Shown piece after piece: positions 61,789 through 64,000 of a DNA stretch of 64,000 nt; within the stretch, counting starts at the first letter, position 1, and each line of letters opens with the position of its first letter. Origin of the DNA: an uncultured Pseudomonadota bacterium (GTDB lineage Bacteria; Pseudomonadota; Alphaproteobacteria; RF32; CAG-239); assembly GCA_902799835.1 (NCBI GenBank), contig CADCCF010000004.1:62001-126000 (forward strand). The letters are read 5' to 3'. The notes below the pieces were generated by a model that was not told the origin of the DNA, did not search any database, and saw only the letters and a program-made list of their open reading frames with translations. Both the position numbers and the translations under genes were made by a program.

Positions 61789-61961
61789 TCACTTTGCCGT
61801 TTTTTTGTTGCTACCATCCTAATTTTGTGGTATACTATAAGTACTAAGTCGTATTAATATTTATTGTGTAATCAACCTCAATCATCTCAGGGAACCTAGG
61901 GAGATTGTTGTATTGTCGGTATCTCGGCTTAGTATATCGATATTATAGGAACAAAATAATT

Positions 61962-62288
61962 ATGGCAACACTGATTATCTTAGCAATTATATCAGCACTT
62001 ATACTTCTTTATAAAAAAAATTATATAGAGGCTGGTATAATAGCGGGCGTGGTCATTCTTGGCCTACTTGCCACTCTGCCGACAGGCTGGGGTTGGACAC
62101 TCCTTTTTGTGTTCTTGTTTGCATCCTCTGCAACAGGAGCCCTGGAGGTGACATCCCCATGTGGATTAATATCCTTGGCTGTGGCAGTCATCTTGTTTCC
62201 AATCCGTTGGGAATGGGACGAATTTGTCACCCTAATAAGCCTGGGATTCGGCATTTGGGCTATAGTGGTGTCCATTCTCAAGGACTAA
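61962..62288 (+). CDS. Small hydrophobic membrane protein, unknown
   Basis: 108 aa from ATG 61962; an in-frame start at 61905 is unlikely. Four hydrophobic segments are separated by very short loops, with KKNYIEAG and IRWEWDEF the only charged parts. No known family. Followed by a good terminator, so it is a single-gene unit. Confidence 0.55.
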   Translation: MATLIILAIISALILLYKKNYIEAGIIAGVVILGLLATLPTGWGWTLLFVFLFASSATGALEVTSPCGLISLAVAVILFPIRWEWDEFVTLISLGFGIWAIVVSILKD

Positions 62289-62307
62289 GCCACTAACAAA
62301 GAATAAG

Positions 62308-62341
62308 GTGGGAAGACTATACAGTCTCCCGCCTTTTTTAT
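62308..62341 (+). terminator. Terminator of the 108-aa membrane-protein gene
   Basis: GGTGGGAAGACT pairs with AGTCTCCCGCC with one bulged base and is followed by TTTTTTATTG. Confidence 0.8.
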
Positions 62342-62389
62342 TGTTTTTCTTCTAATCGTGATTATATCCTCACCTCAAGGAGAAAAATC

Positions 62390-62716
62390 ATGGAATTATA
62401 TATCATAACCGCCCTACTGATTGTTTATTTTATTACCGTATTGAGCGTATCTGAGCACCACCGCCGCAAAATATGGACTCTTGCCTTCATCACCGCTTTT
62501 ACCCTTACCGCAGTCGCTATTTTTTTCATCCGTGGCAACACTCAAGATGTTATGCTCTCAACCAATGAATTTAACTGGTATTATTTTGTATATCTTTTCG
62601 GCATGGTCGCTATCGCTTTAGGATTGCTCAACTTGTGGATTTATCGCGTTCCGTTATGGAATCTGCTTTTTTCCAAGCACAACGATGATAACGACGATGA
62701 TATTGATGATGATTAA
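62390..62716 (+). CDS. Small membrane protein with an acidic tail, unknown
   Basis: 108 aa. Three hydrophobic segments (about 2-20, 28-46, 64-86) are followed by a short tail rich in aspartate (NDDDIDDD). SD AAGGAG. No family recognised. It is convergent with ssb across a terminator. Confidence 0.6.
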   Translation: MELYIITALLIVYFITVLSVSEHHRRKIWTLAFITAFTLTAVAIFFIRGNTQDVMLSTNEFNWYYFVYLFGMVAIALGLLNLWIYRVPLWNLLFSKHNDDNDDDIDDD

Positions 62717-62744
62717 AAAAACCGGCAACTAAGCCGGTTTATTA
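62715..62744. terminator. Bidirectional terminator
   Basis: AAACCGGC pairs with GCCGGTTT around AACTAA, with A and T runs outside, between the membrane-protein gene and ssb. Confidence 0.8.
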
Positions 62745-62761
62745 TATCTAAAATACTCCAA

Positions 62762-63226
62762 CTAAAACGGAATATCATCATCAATCGGAGCAGATGACGA
62801 TGCCGGAGCCGAATCCCAACCGGATGACGATGCCCCAAACACATCATTACCACCGGCCGGCACATTCTCACCGCCTTTGCCGTCCAACATAACCAAATTA
62901 CCGCTAAAGTTCTGCAATACAACTTCGGTTGTATAACGCTCTTGCCCGTTATTATCAGTCCAACTGCGTGTTTGCAACTGACCTTCCAAATAAACTTTGG
63001 AGCCTTTGTGTAAATATTTTTCTGCCACATCAGCCAATGCCGGATTAAATACCACAACCCTGTGCCATTCAGTTTTTTCCTTACGCTCACCGGTAGCTCT
63101 GTCTTTCCACGAATCCGATGTTGCAATGTTCAAATTAACTATCTTGGCACCTGACGATGTGTTGCTGACTTTGGGATCTGCCCCCAAATTGCCAACCAAA
63201 ATAACTTTATTGATACTTCCTGCCAT
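62762..63226 (-). CDS. ssb: Single-stranded DNA-binding protein
   Basis: 154 aa. The OB-fold (about 1-110) starts [18 protein letters not shown] and includes [22 protein letters not shown] disordered Gly/Ala/Ser-rich linker follows, then the acidic protein-interaction tip DDDIPF. Binds ssDNA as a tetramer in replication and repair. Confidence 0.96.
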   Translation of the reverse strand: MAGSINKVILVGNLGADPKVSNTSSGAKIVNLNIATSDSWKDRATGERKEKTEWHRVVVFNPALADVAEKYLHKGSKVYLEGQLQTRSWTDNNGQERYTTEVVLQNFSGNLVMLDGKGGENVPAGGNDVFGASSSGWDSAPASSSAPIDDDIPF

Positions 63227-63304
63227 TTTACTTAAACCTTTTTCATAAATTTAACAACTGTTCTCAAGATTATAAACTGCTCTATTCTTTTTGCAATTTT
63301 AATT

Positions 63305-64000
63305 TTAGTTAACCTGTGTATATTCGCCGTCTTCAAACAAATACATATTCCATCCGCCATTGGTCAAAGTTCTGCCATGCTGAAACTTAACTTTTCCCCA
63401 AGGCAGGCTCCAACTTTGCTGTCCGGCGATTGCATCAATCGCTGCCGCATCAAAACTTTGAGCTTTTTTTACCATATCGCGCCACATCATTACCGCTGCA
63501 TAGCCCATAACGCCAATTCCGCGCGGTTCACGCCCCTTTATGCGTAATTCCACCAATTCTTTGGTAAAATTAGCATTAGATTTTTGATTATTAATCCTCA
63601 AGAGATATACCCCATCGGCAAAATTACCCATTTCTTTGAAAAAATGTGCTGTTGCCATATATTCATCAACTATAATTATGATATTTTCATCTTTTTCTTG
63701 AAGTTTTTGCGCTATCTCCGCGATTTGGCTCTTTCTTCCCAAAATATAGGCAACCTTATTATCTCTTACTATTTCTTTAGCCATTTTTTTCATTTTGTTA
63801 TTATAGGCGTTTATATCATATAAATTAACTCTGTTTGCCAAATTATTAGCCATAAAAATACTTTGCAATTCGGATGCCGTCTCATACGTGGCATCATTAT
63901 CCTGACTATATACCACCGCTAAATTTTTATCTATCCATTTGTCTTTATAAACTTCAAAAAATGTCTTAGCCTGTTCGGAGATGCGACCACCGATTTTATA
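63305..64000 (-). CDS. Periplasmic-binding-protein-like (Peripla_BP_6) protein, 5' end outside the window
   Basis: Partial: the frame is open to base 64000 and ends at 63305, so at least 231 C-terminal residues are seen. An apparent start at 63916 is internal. The sequence fits a type 1 periplasmic binding fold of the LIV-BP kind: KNLAVVYSQDNDATYETASEL as a Rossmann strand-helix in part, then IIIIVDEYMATAHFF and IGVMGYAAVMMWRDM. Close families are branched-chain amino-acid receptors and LpoA-type activators. The N-terminus and any lipobox lie beyond the window, so the role is open. Confidence 0.65.
   Translation of the reverse strand, partial: YKIGGRISEQAKTFFEVYKDKWIDKNLAVVYSQDNDATYETASELQSIFMANNLANRVNLYDINAYNNKMKKMAKEIVRDNKVAYILGRKSQIAEIAQKLQEKDENIIIIVDEYMATAHFFKEMGNFADGVYLLRINNQKSNANFTKELVELRIKGREPRGIGVMGYAAVMMWRDMVKKAQSFDAAAIDAIAGQQSWSLPWGKVKFQHGRTLTNGGWNMYLFEDGEYTQVN

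Noticed and set aside
63305..63916. A complete gene starting at 63916
   Set aside because: The frame continues without a stop to the window edge with the same domain, so 63916 is internal and the gene is partial.
1..64000. rRNA operon, insertion sequence, prophage or replication origin
   Set aside because: No rRNA sequence, transposase, phage structural gene, dnaA-box cluster or inverted-repeat pair with target duplication was recognised.

Overview
The window is one contiguous piece of an AT-rich bacterial chromosome. It contains two tRNA-Glu genes and about sixty protein genes. The organism is most likely an alphaproteobacterium. The lexA promoter carries the alphaproteobacterial SOS box GTTC-N7-GTTC, ftsE-ftsX-ydcF-plsC-DUF2125 follow one another, and hslV-hslU is preceded by an RpoH-like promoter of the alphaproteobacterial type. 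The low GC and the large uncharacterised accessory proteins suggest an uncultured host-associated lineage, such as the gut RF32-like groups. That placement is inference.

Layout. 0-8 kb: a murD2-murL pair (an alternative route to the D-Glu of peptidoglycan), an MscS-family channel, a catalytically dead aspartate-semialdehyde dehydrogenase paralogue, hisS and a TIM-barrel protein. 8-9.3 kb: tRNA-Glu(CTC) with a duplicated 3' end and a structured repeat. 9.4-18.5 kb: rnd, an ArsR regulator, xseB-ispA, a DUF3426 protein, the ftsEX cluster, rsmD and a pseudouridine synthase. 18.6-25.4 kb: a 400-aa orphan, tadA, a chagasin-like lipoprotein, and a fatty-acid uptake regulon (aas, tetR, fadL) tied together by copies of TCAATCGATTGA. 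25.5-29 kb: lexA, lysS and a YibQ-type protein.

29.7-32.8 kb is the most unusual stretch. tRNA-Glu(TTC) is followed by a tandem array in which copies of the tRNA 3' end and long-armed terminators recur. The array then runs into two cassettes about 0.9 kb apart. The cassettes share a nearly identical leader of about 170 bp (promoter, inverted repeat and the palindrome TGATAGCGCTATCA) but carry unrelated cargo. In both, the cargo is a small basic two-cysteine protein followed by a small membrane protein. The arrangement resembles toxin/immunity or bacteriocin cassettes and also the tyrT repeats of E. coli, but no function can be assigned.

32.9-49 kb: a class A acid phosphatase, a papain-like cysteine-protease candidate, guaC, a methyltransferase, HU, a possible structured RNA before a small Xre protein, a MacAB-like exporter, fmt, a 728-aa protein with an HELQH metallopeptidase motif, hslVU, hemW and an EamA transporter. 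49-64 kb: an isolated flagellin, an RNHCP protein, aspS, an FtsK-type motor lacking its membrane and gamma domains, a MATE exporter, a TPR lipoprotein, a uracil-DNA glycosylase, two paralogous exported four-cysteine proteins upstream of a lytic transglycosylase, ssb, and a partial periplasmic-binding-protein-like gene at the right edge.

No rRNA, CRISPR array, transposase or integrase was seen.
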